A DNA stretch of 64,000 nt from Timonella sp031979385. GTDB lineage: Bacteria > Actinomycetota > Actinomycetes > Actinomycetales > Cellulomonadaceae. Location: positions 38,039 through 102,038 of the forward strand of contig DALZEF010000011.1 of the NCBI GenBank assembly GCA_031979385.1. Direction: 5' to 3'. The translations under genes and the position numbers were made by a program. Below, in pieces: positions 1 through 8,901 of this stretch. Below the pieces are notes generated by a model, which saw only the letters and a list, made by a program, of their open reading frames with translations, searched no databases and was not told where the DNA came from. How positions within the stretch are numbered: position 1 is the first letter of the stretch; each line of letters opens with the position of its first letter.

Positions 1-205
1 TTCCGAAGTTGGTGGCCAGTCCGACTGTGCGGGCGGCTCGGGCGTAGTCGACGACTCCGTAGAGTCCATTGTGGTCTGTGAGTGCGAGTGAGGTGAGTTC
101 TAGGCGTGCTGCTTCTGTTGCGAGTTCGGTGGGGGTGCTGGCTCCGTCGAGGAAGCTGAAGGCTGAGTGGGCGTGGAGTTCGCTATATGGGGGTGGGTTA
201 GTCAT
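1..205 (-). CDS. dnaE2: Error-prone DNA polymerase III alpha subunit DnaE2 (N-terminus only)
   Basis: The 68 residues visible begin MTNPPPYSELHAHSAFSFLD, the start of the PHP domain of DnaE-type polymerases (motif ELHxHSxFSFLDG, then LALTDHNGLYG). The rest of the gene, including the polymerase palm, lies beyond base 1. The ATG lies inside the end of imuB with an 8-nt overlap, so the two are translationally coupled. In actinobacteria DnaE2 is the catalytic translesion polymerase of the SOS mutasome, working with ImuB (which binds the beta clamp) and ImuA'. Identity as DnaE2 rather than the replicative DnaE1 rests on the operon and on the start beginning directly in the PHP domain; the visible protein alone would not separate them completely. 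Confidence 0.88.
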   Translation of the reverse strand, partial: MTNPPPYSELHAHSAFSFLDGASTPTELATEAARLELTSLALTDHNGLYGVVDYARAARTVGLATNFG

Positions 206-1940
206 AGATTCCCTCGCAGTACCAGGTGCCTTGTGTGTAGGTGACGAGGAGTGGTTTGTGGTGTTCGGGGATGAGTTGGAGGTAGATGGATCGTTGTGGG
301 GTGCGGCGCCACCATCCTGTGGTGATGGGCCAGGGGCCTGCCCAGTCGTGGATGTGCAGTGGTTGGGTGTGCGTGTCACTCCAGATGAGTGTGTGGGGTG
401 GTTCGGACATTGTGGTGCGGTTGGTGAAGGTGATGTCGTGTCCGCTTGGGCCGTGCAATTCGATGTGGCATGGCGGGTTGAGCAGCAGGGTGGGTGCTGG
501 TGATGGGAGTGCGCCGGGCCAGGGTGCGGGTTCTGGTGGGGGTACGCGTGTTTCTTGTTCTTCCCAAGGTCGGTGTGTGGTGCGCCCAGTGTAGGTGCGT
601 CCGCCGGTGTGTTCGATGGTGTAGACGTGTTGGGGTCCGATGAGACTGGCGATGCGTTCTGCTGCGCGCTGGGCACGGAGGTCTCCTCCGGAGGATGCGC
701 CCCAGAGGGATTCTTGGTGGGTGGCTGCTCCGATGATGTCGTGTGCGGTGAGTTGCAGCCGGGTGAGGGCACTGGTGCGTTTGGTTGCGGTGTCGTCGTA
801 TTGTTCGGGTTCTGTGTGTGGTTCGTCCCGTGCTTGAGCACCTTCTCCTACCTGTCCGTTTCGGGAGGAGGGGTCTGGCCCGTGAAGTAACTCGCGCTCA
901 GCTTGTTGGGCGCGTCTTTTGCGTACTGCTGCTTGTTCGCGCAGTGCACTGTTGGTGAGCCATCCTTCGAGTTGCCAGCGCACGCGTTGGGTGAGTCGTT
1001 CTGGGCTCATGGCGCCGAGTGCCGTATCGTCCATGCGCCAGTTTCGGCTGAGTTCAGTTCCGTCGCTCATGCGTGCTTCGATGGTGATGCGCCCGCAGGT
1101 TGCGGACGCGTTGATGAGTTCTTTGTGGATCTGTTCTGCTAGGCGACGAGCGTAGAAGGCGGCTTCGTCGACTCGCGTTGCCGGATGGTCGAGTGAGGTG
1201 TGCACTGTGATCTCGGGGATATTGCGTGTTTCTAGTGGGGTGTAGAGGTCTTTGCCGTGTGCGAGTTCGTGGATTCGTAGCCCGTCCGCTCCGAATCGGG
1301 TGTGTACGAGGTCGCGTGGGAGCTTCGCGAGATCCCCGAAGGTTCGGATGCCCAGTCTGTCCCACAGTGCTACGAGTTCGCGGATACGAGTGCGTTCGCT
1401 CGTGGATGCGAGTGCGTGGAGTGCATCGATGAGGGGTCGGGCTGACAGGAATGATTGGCTCTCCCCCGCAGGGATCGGACGCATGGCTCGTGCTGACAAG
1501 ATTGCTGCGAGTAGTCCTTCGGCAAAACCGACGTGAGCTTCGCATTGGGCTTGTTCTGCGATGAGGTCAACGATTTTGTCTGCGAGCGCCTCTTCGCTTG
1601 TGAAGTAGCGTGTGGGCCCGGTTGCGCCGAAGGTGATGAGTCCTGGGCGCAGGATGTCGAGGTATGGGATGAGGGTTTCGACCTCGTGGGCGATGTATTC
1701 GAATTCTTTGGCTTCGAGTGGTTCGTTGGCGTGGAGGACTTCTATGTCTGGGAGGAGTTCTTGGGCGTGGCGTAGGGGCATTCCGGTGCGAATGCCTGCT
1801 GTGCGGGCATAGCCGGATGCGACGTGGACGCGTTTGTTGGCGATGAGGATGGCGGGTGTGGTTGCGGGGAGTTTGTTGACTGCGAGGGCAACGACGAGTG
1901 GCCAGTCTGGGATCCAGATGGTTCCGGTTCGGCTGCTCAT
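198..1940 (-). CDS. imuB: ImuB-type Y-family DNA polymerase homologue (mutasome adaptor)
   Basis: A 580-residue protein opening with TIWIPDWPLVVA, the characteristic ImuB version of the Y-family N-terminus. The catalytic acidic residues of active Y-family polymerases (the DxDxF type motif) are not preserved, as in known ImuB proteins, which act as a hub linking the beta clamp, DnaE2 and ImuA'. A Y-family-like region occupies roughly residues 1-330. A charged low-complexity stretch (about 340-390) precedes a C-terminal part carrying the protein-interaction region. The start codon overlaps the imuA' stop as ATGA and its end overlaps dnaE2, so the three genes form one tightly coupled operon. SOS control is expected from the LexA box in front of imuA'. 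Confidence 0.9.
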   Translation of the reverse strand: MSSRTGTIWIPDWPLVVALAVNKLPATTPAILIANKRVHVASGYARTAGIRTGMPLRHAQELLPDIEVLHANEPLEAKEFEYIAHEVETLIPYLDILRPGLITFGATGPTRYFTSEEALADKIVDLIAEQAQCEAHVGFAEGLLAAILSARAMRPIPAGESQSFLSARPLIDALHALASTSERTRIRELVALWDRLGIRTFGDLAKLPRDLVHTRFGADGLRIHELAHGKDLYTPLETRNIPEITVHTSLDHPATRVDEAAFYARRLAEQIHKELINASATCGRITIEARMSDGTELSRNWRMDDTALGAMSPERLTQRVRWQLEGWLTNSALREQAAVRKRRAQQAERELLHGPDPSSRNGQVGEGAQARDEPHTEPEQYDDTATKRTSALTRLQLTAHDIIGAATHQESLWGASSGGDLRAQRAAERIASLIGPQHVYTIEHTGGRTYTGRTTHRPWEEQETRVPPPEPAPWPGALPSPAPTLLLNPPCHIELHGPSGHDITFTNRTTMSEPPHTLIWSDTHTQPLHIHDWAGPWPITTGWWRRTPQRSIYLQLIPEHHKPLLVTYTQGTWYCEGIYD

Positions 1941-2932
1941 ATTGTGTGTTCCAGGGGTGTGTTGTGGAGGGTGAGTTTCGGTGCGTGACTGTTGCCTGGC
2001 GTTGGGGCTGTTGCAGCGCTGCCGGTGGAGGTGTTGCCACCGGAGGCATTGGCGACGACGAATCTGCCGTTATGGGTGGTGAGCGTTGCGGTGGTGTTGC
2101 CGTACTTGTTGGCGGCGTCAACGTTGTAGGTGCAGGAGGTGAGTCGGCCTAACCCATTTTTGGTTCCGGCCCATTGGGCGTGTGTGGTGTCGATGTGGGT
2201 GCGTGCGCCGGGCCAAGGACGCCCCGTGATGATGTGGGTTCCACGTTCTTTGGCTCGGGCAGCAAGCGTGCGCTGTTCTGCTGGGGTGAGGGTTGCGTGC
2301 GGTCCGAGCAGTATGAGGTCGGTTCCGTCGATGAGTGTGGCGATGATCTGTGGGGTGTGGTCCGCGGGGTGTGGCACGACGAGTAGTTTGCTGAGGTCTA
2401 CGCCAAGGTCGTGTGCTGCACTGTAGTTGAGTTGTGGTGCACCGACGATTCCGGCCCAGCCTCCTGCTTGAGTGTGTTGCACGAGTAGGGCTAGTGCCGT
2501 GTGGGTTGAGCCGTGGGTTACGGTGATTGCACCTCGGTGTAGGCCGTTCGGGAAGAGCGCTGTGAGTGTTGGGTGTACGGGAATGGGTGTGCGGTCTTCA
2601 CGGGTCATTGCCTGCCTTGTGGCTGCTTTCTCCGTGCTTGCGGGCACATCTATGCTGGCGGTTTGATCGGTGGAGTAGGTCGGTGGAACCGAAACGTATG
2701 ATCCGAGCTTGTTTCCAGGGGTTACGGTTTCGCTCTCGGGTGTACGGGTAACAGCGCGTAGCCCTTGTTTGGTTTCTGCTGCCGCGAGCGCCGCTTTGGC
2801 GGCGCGCAGTCGATCTCCATGTGCCTTTGGCCCTAGGGGGTGGTTCTTCTGGTGCGTGCCTGATCGTCGTACATCAGCAAGGTTTTCTTCGGCACGCGAG
2901 GCGTCTATTTCTACCGATATTGGGAGACTCAT
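1937..2932 (-). CDS. ImuA'-like RecA-fold protein of the mutasome
   Basis: A 331-residue protein with a weak RecA/SulA-like core. Around residues 125-145 the segment HRGAITVTHGSTHTALALLV sits where RecA has its Walker A loop, but the GKT/GKS lysine is missing, as expected for ImuA' proteins, which are RecA-derived accessory factors rather than recombinases. It is first in an operon with imuB and dnaE2, the standard actinobacterial arrangement. The ATG chosen is preceded by AAAGGTGG at good spacing; two upstream in-frame GTG codons overlap this Shine-Dalgarno and are less likely. Expected role: assembly and activation of the damage-induced translesion complex. The call depends strongly on the operon; sequence similarity to RecA is low. 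Confidence 0.8.
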   Translation of the reverse strand: MSLPISVEIDASRAEENLADVRRSGTHQKNHPLGPKAHGDRLRAAKAALAAAETKQGLRAVTRTPESETVTPGNKLGSYVSVPPTYSTDQTASIDVPASTEKAATRQAMTREDRTPIPVHPTLTALFPNGLHRGAITVTHGSTHTALALLVQHTQAGGWAGIVGAPQLNYSAAHDLGVDLSKLLVVPHPADHTPQIIATLIDGTDLILLGPHATLTPAEQRTLAARAKERGTHIITGRPWPGARTHIDTTHAQWAGTKNGLGRLTSCTYNVDAANKYGNTTATLTTHNGRFVVANASGGNTSTGSAATAPTPGNSHAPKLTLHNTPLEHTI

Positions 2933-2947
2933 TTCAGGCACCACCTT

Positions 2948-2991
2948 TCGAACACATGTTCGATTCTAATGATGCGTGGGGTGTCTGACAA
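2948..2991 (-). promoter_or_regulatory. SOS promoter with perfect LexA box for imuA'-imuB-dnaE2
   Basis: On the minus strand a TTGTCA -35 (2991-2986) and a TAGAAT -10 (2968-2963) are separated by exactly 17 nt. The -10 abuts a perfect 16-bp palindrome TCGAACACATGTTCGA (2948-2963), which matches the actinobacterial/Gram-positive LexA consensus GAACnnnnGTTC with extended CG arms. The box ends 16 nt before the imuA' ATG. LexA bound here would block the start region, so the mutagenesis operon should be induced by DNA damage. Confidence 0.93.
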
Positions 2992-3157
2992 ACCTAGGGA
3001 TAACGGTGCCATGTCAGCACGAAATCGGGCCGCACGCTTCTCGACGCCACTGCAGACCAGGATCCTCCACCCGCAGTAACTAGCGCTTCTCCTAATCCAC
3101 CGGGTCACGATGTGAATAGGTTCGTCGCTCCTACACAACCGGCACTAGGGTGGTTTT

Positions 3158-3727
3158 ATGTCTTTCACAACGCAGTCTTTGTCGCTTGGTCAGGTTCGTT
3201 GGGTGGGTGCGCTTGAGCATCCTGAGTTGCTCGGCCCGGTTGTGCATGAGCAATTACGCGCGTGGCAGGCGGAGCACCCTGAATTGGTCCAACAGGTCAT
3301 GGCCTGCGAGATTGATCCTGAGCTTTCGGATACCGCCGTCATGTCGGAGCGTTACGACATCCCCATGGACGCCTCGGTGAACTGTGTACTCGTTGCGGGT
3401 AAACGCGAGGGCGTGGAGCGCACCGCAGCCGTTGCGGTTCGGGCAAGCACCCGTGCGGACATCAACGGCACGATCAAACGCATGTTGGATGTGCGCAAGG
3501 CCTCGTTCGTCCCGATGGATCGCGCGGTTGAGGAGTCCTCGATGGAATATGGTGGCATCACCCCCATCGGCTTGCCCGAGAACTGGCGTTTTGTGGTGGA
3601 TGGTTCGATTGATTCCGATGCGTGGATCGTGATCGGTTCGGGTATCCGCGCCTCAAAGATTGCGGTTCCGGGTTCCATTTTGGTGGCATTGACTGGCGCT
3701 GAAGTCATTGAAGGGCTTGGCCGATGA
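3158..3727 (+). CDS. YbaK/EbsC-type aminoacyl-tRNA deacylase
   Basis: A 189-residue protein of the YbaK/ProX superfamily, which hydrolyses mischarged tRNAs (for example Cys-tRNA-Pro) in trans. Supporting features are its size, the core KREGVERTAAVAVRASTRAD, the lysine-containing KASFVPMDRAVEESSMEYGG segment and the C-terminal IVIGSGIRASKIAVPG, typical of the fold. The stop overlaps the next gene as ATGA, so it is co-translated with the acetyltransferase. The exact tRNA substrate cannot be read from sequence. The gene starts about 165 bp from the divergent SOS promoter and presumably has its own promoter in that gap. Confidence 0.8.
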   Translation: MSFTTQSLSLGQVRWVGALEHPELLGPVVHEQLRAWQAEHPELVQQVMACEIDPELSDTAVMSERYDIPMDASVNCVLVAGKREGVERTAAVAVRASTRADINGTIKRMLDVRKASFVPMDRAVEESSMEYGGITPIGLPENWRFVVDGSIDSDAWIVIGSGIRASKIAVPGSILVALTGAEVIEGLGR

Positions 3728-4353
3728 TTACCGTACGCCCTGCCATGCCTGGCGACGAGTCGGCAATCGCCCATCTCGCCGCTCGCACGTTCCCGCTCGC
3801 CAGCCCCGCTGACACGAGCCAGGAGGACATTGATGCGTTTATCGTCGGTAATCTGAGCGCCGCGCATTTCGCGGCACATATCGCTAGCCCTTCGACTCAC
3901 GTTGTGATTGCAGTGCGCAGGCCGATTGGCGACGAGTCCCCCACTTCCAGCCCCACCCCACCCAATACGGTGGCTGAGTCGGACGCTGACCTCGCTGTTG
4001 TTGAACGAGACGGCGCACTGGAAGAAATCGTAGGTTATGCGCTACTCGTGGGTGGCGATCAGGGCGTGCCAGATCAATCATTTGGTGTACAGAACAGTCC
4101 GAGCGTGTATCTGTCCAAGTTTTATGTGGATGCTCAGATGCACGGCGGAAGTGTCTCCGCTCCTCTCATGGAGGCCGTACGTTCGGCTGCACGGGAACAG
4201 TTTTCCGCTGCAAGTGTGTGGCTTGCCGTGAACCAACTCAATACGCGAGCAGGCCGATTCTACGAGAAGTCCGGGTTGCAGAAGGTTGGCGCCAAAACCA
4301 TGCAGGTTGGTTCACGCCTGTTCGCCGACTACGTATACGAGTTAACGCTGTAA
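3724..4353 (+). CDS. GNAT-family N-acetyltransferase
   Basis: A 209-residue protein with the GNAT layout: N-terminal MITVRPAMPGDESAIAHLA, a central strand leading to VYLSKFYVDAQMHGGSVSAPLM (the acetyl-CoA pyrophosphate loop region, with a less canonical G-rich loop than the usual RxxGxG/A), and the C-terminal NTRAGRFYEKSGLQKVGAKT motif that closes the fold. An insert of about 25 Pro/Ser-rich residues after residue 60 is unusual. It is coupled to the upstream YbaK-like gene by an ATGA overlap. Substrate unknown; small-molecule or protein N-acetylation are both possible. Confidence 0.8.
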   Translation: MITVRPAMPGDESAIAHLAARTFPLASPADTSQEDIDAFIVGNLSAAHFAAHIASPSTHVVIAVRRPIGDESPTSSPTPPNTVAESDADLAVVERDGALEEIVGYALLVGGDQGVPDQSFGVQNSPSVYLSKFYVDAQMHGGSVSAPLMEAVRSAAREQFSAASVWLAVNQLNTRAGRFYEKSGLQKVGAKTMQVGSRLFADYVYELTL

Positions 4354-4398
4354 GTCCTGCCTCACGTGGCATACACCGCTGAAAACAGAGAGAGTCTC

Positions 4399-4641
4399 AT
4401 GAAGAACTGGTCCCCCAAACGCATGCTCCGATTCAGCATCGCGGGCACCATCATAGGAACTGCACTGTTCTTACTCGGCGTATTCCAACCCTGGGTGACC
4501 TGCACCGACGAACCACTATCTGTGGGATGCCCAGCACCCACCGAATCAGCAGTTCTCATGATCGTTGGCTTTCTCATTGCAGCACCCAGTTTCTTCGCGG
4601 CTGCAATCATTGCCCTACGCAAGCCGCACAACAGTGAATAA
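4399..4641 (+). CDS. Small membrane protein, unknown function
   Basis: An 80-residue protein with two predicted membrane helices (about residues 13-31 and 53-72) separated by a short loop holding two cysteines (TCTDEPLSVGCPAP). The ATG is preceded by AGAGAGAG-rich sequence; an in-frame GTG 11 codons upstream exists but lacks a better ribosome site. It follows the acetyltransferase by 45 nt in the same direction and may belong to that operon. No family is recognised. The cysteine pair on the presumed outer side could form a disulfide. Confidence 0.6.
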   Translation: MKNWSPKRMLRFSIAGTIIGTALFLLGVFQPWVTCTDEPLSVGCPAPTESAVLMIVGFLIAAPSFFAAAIIALRKPHNSE

Positions 4642-4667
4642 AACTTGGATCCACAGGTATCACCTGA

Positions 4668-6989
4668 TCATTTGTAGGTGATAAGCGGAAGTTTCTCGCC
4701 CCTCGTTTTCTTGGCGATGAAGGCGAGGATGTGGTCTGCCTGTGACATGAACGGGTTATCTGTGACCATGTACGTCCAGGTGGACGATGGCCTGCGCAGC
4801 CCAAGGTCAGCAAGCGAATCTGCGTTTGCTGGCGCAGCATCCAGTATCTCCCGAACAGCATCGCGTGCACGCGCCCCGAGCGTCAAAAAGTCTTGAATCG
4901 CTATGCGATTAAACTCGTCCAACGGGTTCAACCGGCCCAACACTCGCAAATGGATGCCCTCAAGCGTCGCAGTCAACAGATTCACGTGCCCCGACCAAGC
5001 CCGGTCTAACTGGTGCAACACAACCTCGATAGCAAGTGTCCGGTCCGGTTCTCCACGCCAACGAGCACCGTGTTCAGGCCCGTCCGGCCACACCTGGTCC
5101 AAATACTCGTCAAACGCCCCTTCCTCAACCAGGATGCGTTCACGAGTATTCAAGAAAATCTCACTGTGCGCATCAACAATCTTGTTGTATTTGCGGGTCG
5201 TGCGATGCAACTGCAACAACTTACCCTCAGCAACACGCTGCGCATGCTCATACACATAAAGGAACTTTGGATCAGTGATCCGCCCACCATCACCAACATT
5301 GACCGGCGGCTCATTGATCTCGATATGCCGAGAAACAACAGCATCCTCAAGACTCGTGAAGAACACGGAACTACCAGGATCACCCTGACGCCCAGAACGG
5401 CCACGCAACTGCCGATCCAACCGGGCCGATTCGTATCTACCCAATCCGACAATCAACAGACCACCCGCGTCACGGGCCCGCTCATCAAGTTGAATATCCA
5501 CGCCACGGCCAGCCATCTGCGTGGAAACTGTGACCGCACCAAAACGTCCGGCCCTAGCAATAACTTCTGCCTCTTGCGCATCATTCCTAGCGTTCAAGAC
5601 CTGCGCCTGAACGCCCCGCTCAGCCAGCAGCCTGGCAAAACGTTCCGACTCCCCCACATTCGCGGTGCCAACCAGCACGGGGCGACCCACCCGATGAGCC
5701 GCACACACAAACTCGGCTGCCGACTCGTCGCGAAGCATAATCGTTGAGAACAAACGGTCATGCTCATCTACACGAACACACTGGCGATGCGTTGGAACCG
5801 TGCCGGTACGCAATTGCAGGTCGTCGCTCAGGCGCTCCGCCGCCTCGCGGGCGGTGCCGCTCATCCCCGTCAGCGACAGATAACCGCGAGCAACACTCTC
5901 CACTAGGATCTGGTCCAACACCTCCGACTGCCGCGTGACCACCAAACCCTCTTTGCGTTCAACCGCTGCATGCAAGCCATCCGGCCAACGCTGCCGGTCA
6001 GCAACCCGGCCACGAGCGTCGTTAATCAACTGAATCTGGCCGTCCACAATGATGTAGTGCACGTCGCGTTCAACCAAAGCGCGAGCGTGCAGGGCAACAT
6101 GCGCTGCGGTCAACAACTCAAACCGCTCCGGGGCATACAGATCAGACACCCCCAAAGCCTGCTCAACCTTCGCAAGCCCGCCGTCCGTGAACGATACCCC
6201 GCGACGTTCACCATCCACCTCAAAGTCAACGCCCTCAACGAGTTCACCAACCACGGCGGTCAATGCTGCTTCCTGCGGAACAGGATCAGCCTCACCAGCC
6301 AAAATGAGAGGAACCATCGCATCGTCGAGAAGCACGGCGTCAATCTCATCGACCACCGCCGCATCCAACCCCGGAAGCATACGTCCAACTCCCGGCGTGC
6401 GCTGGCGGTCCCGCAACAAATCAAAACCCACCTGATGAACCGTCGCGTACACAACATCAAGGCCATACACCTGTGCCCGCTCGCTCCGCGGCATAAACTC
6501 AGCGACCGCACCCGAGGACAAACCAAACACCTCGAAGAAAACCGACCCATGGGCTGCGTCCCTCGCCGCAAGATACTCGTTCGCCGACAACACGTGTACC
6601 TGACGGCCCGTTACGCCCAGTCCCGCTGCAACGATGAACCCGACAAGGGTTTTCCCCTCACCGGTCGCCATATCCACAACCCTGCCACGTAGCATGCTCG
6701 CCGCTGCAAGTAGTTGCTCCTCGAAGGGGTCTAAACCAAGAGTTCGATATGCTGCCTCGCTAGCAAGCGCGAGATATCTCACCAGATCCCTGTCTTTTTC
6801 CAGACTCGTTGAGATGAGACTGGTTGCGGCTTGCTGAAGGTGCCTGTCACTCAGTGCACGGAACTTCCCACGAGTCTTCATTGCTTCGTGAACTAACGGA
6901 ACAAAACGCCGTAAGTTCTCCATCCCAGGTTCCTGCCGTATCTGCCGCACCCACAACGCTGGACGTTCCCACCACGACACGGACTTCAT
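4668..6989 (-). CDS. secA2: Accessory preprotein translocase ATPase SecA2
   Basis: A 773-residue SecA-type ATPase. Walker A is MATGEGKTL, Walker B carries DEIDAVLLDD, and motif VI-like QLRGRSGRQGDPG lies near residue 525. It is shorter than a housekeeping SecA (about 840-950) and ends without the C-terminal linker and cysteine-rich zinc motif, which together with its isolation from the core sec genes points to SecA2. In actinobacteria SecA2 exports a small set of proteins that depend on the normal SecYEG channel. The start ATG has AGGAG nine bases upstream; a 35-residue upstream extension is open but has no ribosome site and unlikely composition. No obvious substrate or SecY2 gene is adjacent. 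Confidence 0.88.
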   Translation of the reverse strand: MKSVSWWERPALWVRQIRQEPGMENLRRFVPLVHEAMKTRGKFRALSDRHLQQAATSLISTSLEKDRDLVRYLALASEAAYRTLGLDPFEEQLLAAASMLRGRVVDMATGEGKTLVGFIVAAGLGVTGRQVHVLSANEYLAARDAAHGSVFFEVFGLSSGAVAEFMPRSERAQVYGLDVVYATVHQVGFDLLRDRQRTPGVGRMLPGLDAAVVDEIDAVLLDDAMVPLILAGEADPVPQEAALTAVVGELVEGVDFEVDGERRGVSFTDGGLAKVEQALGVSDLYAPERFELLTAAHVALHARALVERDVHYIIVDGQIQLINDARGRVADRQRWPDGLHAAVERKEGLVVTRQSEVLDQILVESVARGYLSLTGMSGTAREAAERLSDDLQLRTGTVPTHRQCVRVDEHDRLFSTIMLRDESAAEFVCAAHRVGRPVLVGTANVGESERFARLLAERGVQAQVLNARNDAQEAEVIARAGRFGAVTVSTQMAGRGVDIQLDERARDAGGLLIVGLGRYESARLDRQLRGRSGRQGDPGSSVFFTSLEDAVVSRHIEINEPPVNVGDGGRITDPKFLYVYEHAQRVAEGKLLQLHRTTRKYNKIVDAHSEIFLNTRERILVEEGAFDEYLDQVWPDGPEHGARWRGEPDRTLAIEVVLHQLDRAWSGHVNLLTATLEGIHLRVLGRLNPLDEFNRIAIQDFLTLGARARDAVREILDAAPANADSLADLGLRRPSSTWTYMVTDNPFMSQADHILAFIAKKTRGEKLPLITYK

Positions 6990-7194
6990 CCTCAAAACTC
7001 CTGACCAGGCTGATCGACACCGTGCCTCCAGCCTATGACGAAATGGGAGGGTATCCGCGCTGTTACACGTATCTAAGATGGTGTGGCGGGGCAAGTCCCA
7101 CGCATGGGCTTAACCGGTACGCTTGAATGCACTGATGCCCGGCTCTATTGCCGCGCTACTCGCCCGCGCTGGTCGATCACAACGGAAGGTCCCC

Positions 7195-7833
7195 ATGTCC
7201 CGCGATGAAGCAAACTTTTGGAATCTGATCCATGCCGAACGACGGAGACTACTCGTACTACTCGAAACCCTCAACGATGCCCAGTGGGCATATCCCTCAC
7301 TGTGTGGCCGCTGGACCGTTGAGCAGGTCACCGCACACCTGACCGCAGCAGCCCACACAGGGACACTTGCGTGGATTTTCAGCATCGTTCGAGCAAGGTT
7401 CAACCCGGCGAAACACAATGATCGTTTACTCTCGCGCTATCTCGGGGAGACACCGGATCACACCCTGAACGAATACCGGGCAAGCGTTGAACTCACCGTG
7501 TCCCCTACCAAGGATTATGCGGCGTTCCTTGGCGAAACCATCGTGCACGGCCAAGACATCGCACAGCCCTTAGGACTCAATCTAACGCCTGATCCAACAG
7601 CTCTACTTGAGGTCGCACAGTTCTTCGCCGCTAAAGACTTTGCGGTGAATAGTAAAACCCTCGTCTCAGGATTGCGCCTTCACGCGACGGATGCAGATTT
7701 TATGGCCGGAACCGGACCCTTAGTCGAAGGAACGCTACTAGAGCTTGTCATGGTCATGGCTGGGCGCGACCGATACCTCGATCACCTCATGGGAGACGGA
7801 CTCAACGAGTTGGATGCGAGGCTACGCAAGTAG
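7195..7833 (+). CDS. DinB/mycothiol-dependent maleylpyruvate isomerase-like protein
   Basis: A 212-residue protein of the actinobacterial DinB/MDMPI superfamily (four-helix bundle, mycothiol-linked). Typical parts are an N-terminal helix with ERRRLLVLLETL, the WTVEQVTAHLTAAAHTG helix supplying a metal-binding histidine, and the ETIVHGQDIAQPLGL segment supplying a second histidine. GGAAGG five bases before the ATG fixes the start. The C-terminal segment (about 150-205) resembles the SCP-like tail found in this family. Substrate unknown; many members detoxify thiol adducts. It is transcribed alone, divergently from secA2. Confidence 0.75.
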   Translation: MSRDEANFWNLIHAERRRLLVLLETLNDAQWAYPSLCGRWTVEQVTAHLTAAAHTGTLAWIFSIVRARFNPAKHNDRLLSRYLGETPDHTLNEYRASVELTVSPTKDYAAFLGETIVHGQDIAQPLGLNLTPDPTALLEVAQFFAAKDFAVNSKTLVSGLRLHATDADFMAGTGPLVEGTLLELVMVMAGRDRYLDHLMGDGLNELDARLRK

Positions 7834-7846
7834 AGGCACACGCGCA

Positions 7847-8665
7847 TCACATGCGAGTTGCGTAGAAAACCACGGCACTCGCTGCGGCCACGTTCAGAGA
7901 GTCAACTCCCCCGGCCATCGGAATCTTCACAACCCGCTGAGCGGCCTTGATAGCTCGCTCGGACAGACCGTGCCCCTCATTCCCGAAGATCACAGCCATT
8001 TTCTCGTGACCCTCAGCCACAAAATCATCAAGAGTAATCGCGTTGTCTGAGAGAGCCAGAGCACCCGACACATACCCTGCATCGTGCAACGGTCCGAGGG
8101 CTTCGGGCAGATTACCGATCCGCGTCCACGGAACCTGGAACACCGTGCCCATCGACACTCGCACCGCGCGCCGGTATAGCGGGTCCGCTGATGTCGGCGT
8201 GATCAGCACCGCGTCAACGCCGAGTCCCGCAGCGCCACGGAAGGCCGCGCCAATGTTCGTGTGGTCAACCACACCATCGAAGATTGCAACACGTCGGGCG
8301 CCTTGGCCGTCTCGCAGCGAGGCGAGGAGTTCACGCGCATCGGGCAGAGGCGGACGGTGCATCGATGCCAATGAGCCGCGGTGCACGTTGAATCCGGTGA
8401 GTTCTTCCAGCAATGCGTCAGTGCCCGCAAATACGGGCACGTCAGGGAATTGCTCGATCACGTCGCTCAGCGATTCGACCCACTTGTGCGAGACCAGCAG
8501 CGACCGTGGCGTGTGCCCTGCCGCGATGGCACGCCGCAGCACGATCGCGGATTCCGCGATATACAGCCCTTTTTCGGGTTCGCTTTTGGACCGCAGTTTC
8601 ACGTCTGTGAGGTTGGTGTAGTCCGTGAGTCGGTCGTCGCTGAGGTCAGTTATCTCGATGAGCAC
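7847..8665 (-). CDS. SpoU/TrmH-family RNA 2'-O-methyltransferase
   Basis: A 272-residue SPOUT enzyme. An N-terminal substrate-binding region (residues about 1-100) is followed by the knotted catalytic domain with the three SpoU motifs: DHTNIGAAFRGAAGLG (motif 1, N and R), AVIFGNEGHGLSE (motif 2) and IPMAGGVDSLNVAAASAV (motif 3). These bind S-adenosylmethionine and methylate a ribose in rRNA or tRNA; the target position is not predictable here. Start choice is uncertain: GTG is used because it follows AGAGAA at plausible spacing, but a TTG five codons upstream is possible. Confidence 0.85.
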   Translation of the reverse strand: MLIEITDLSDDRLTDYTNLTDVKLRSKSEPEKGLYIAESAIVLRRAIAAGHTPRSLLVSHKWVESLSDVIEQFPDVPVFAGTDALLEELTGFNVHRGSLASMHRPPLPDARELLASLRDGQGARRVAIFDGVVDHTNIGAAFRGAAGLGVDAVLITPTSADPLYRRAVRVSMGTVFQVPWTRIGNLPEALGPLHDAGYVSGALALSDNAITLDDFVAEGHEKMAVIFGNEGHGLSERAIKAAQRVVKIPMAGGVDSLNVAAASAVVFYATRM

Positions 8666-8753
8666 CCTATATTCTCTCAAACACCGCGCCCATTTCCGAC
8701 GAGTCGGTCAGTTCCAGCCCACCTCGCGTACGCCCGGTCGGATCAGGATCCAA

Positions 8754-8816
8754 TGTTGCGGTGTTGTCGGCACTGTCCCCAGTTCTTATGGCAACAGTGC
8801 CGACAGCACCGCAACA
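8754..8816. repeat. 23-bp inverted repeat, 17-nt loop
   Basis: Arms 8754-8776 and 8794-8816 pair over 23 positions with a single G-T wobble and enclose a 17-nt loop. It lies between the thi-operon terminator and the SpoU gene. There is no T-run on either side, so it is not an ordinary intrinsic terminator; it would sit in or before the SpoU transcript leader. Confidence 0.85.
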
Positions 8817-8830
8817 CCGTGGTGACCAAA

Positions 8831-8873
8831 CAAAAAGCAGGTGGGCTGGTTCGTAACCGGGCCAGCCCACCTT
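8831..8873 (-). terminator. Intrinsic terminator of the thi operon
   Basis: An 11-bp perfect stem (AGGTGGGCTGG with CCAGCCCACCT) is followed on the minus strand by GCTTTTTGTTT, 29 nt after the thiD/tenA stop. Confidence 0.85.
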
Positions 8874-8901
8874 GTTTATTCGTCGGCAAGCAAGAAACTA
8901 A

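Noticed and set aside
7090..7194. Upstream extension of the DinB-like protein (24 codons)
   Set aside because: The downstream ATG has a clear GGAAGG; the extension has none and lies in the divergent promoter region with secA2.
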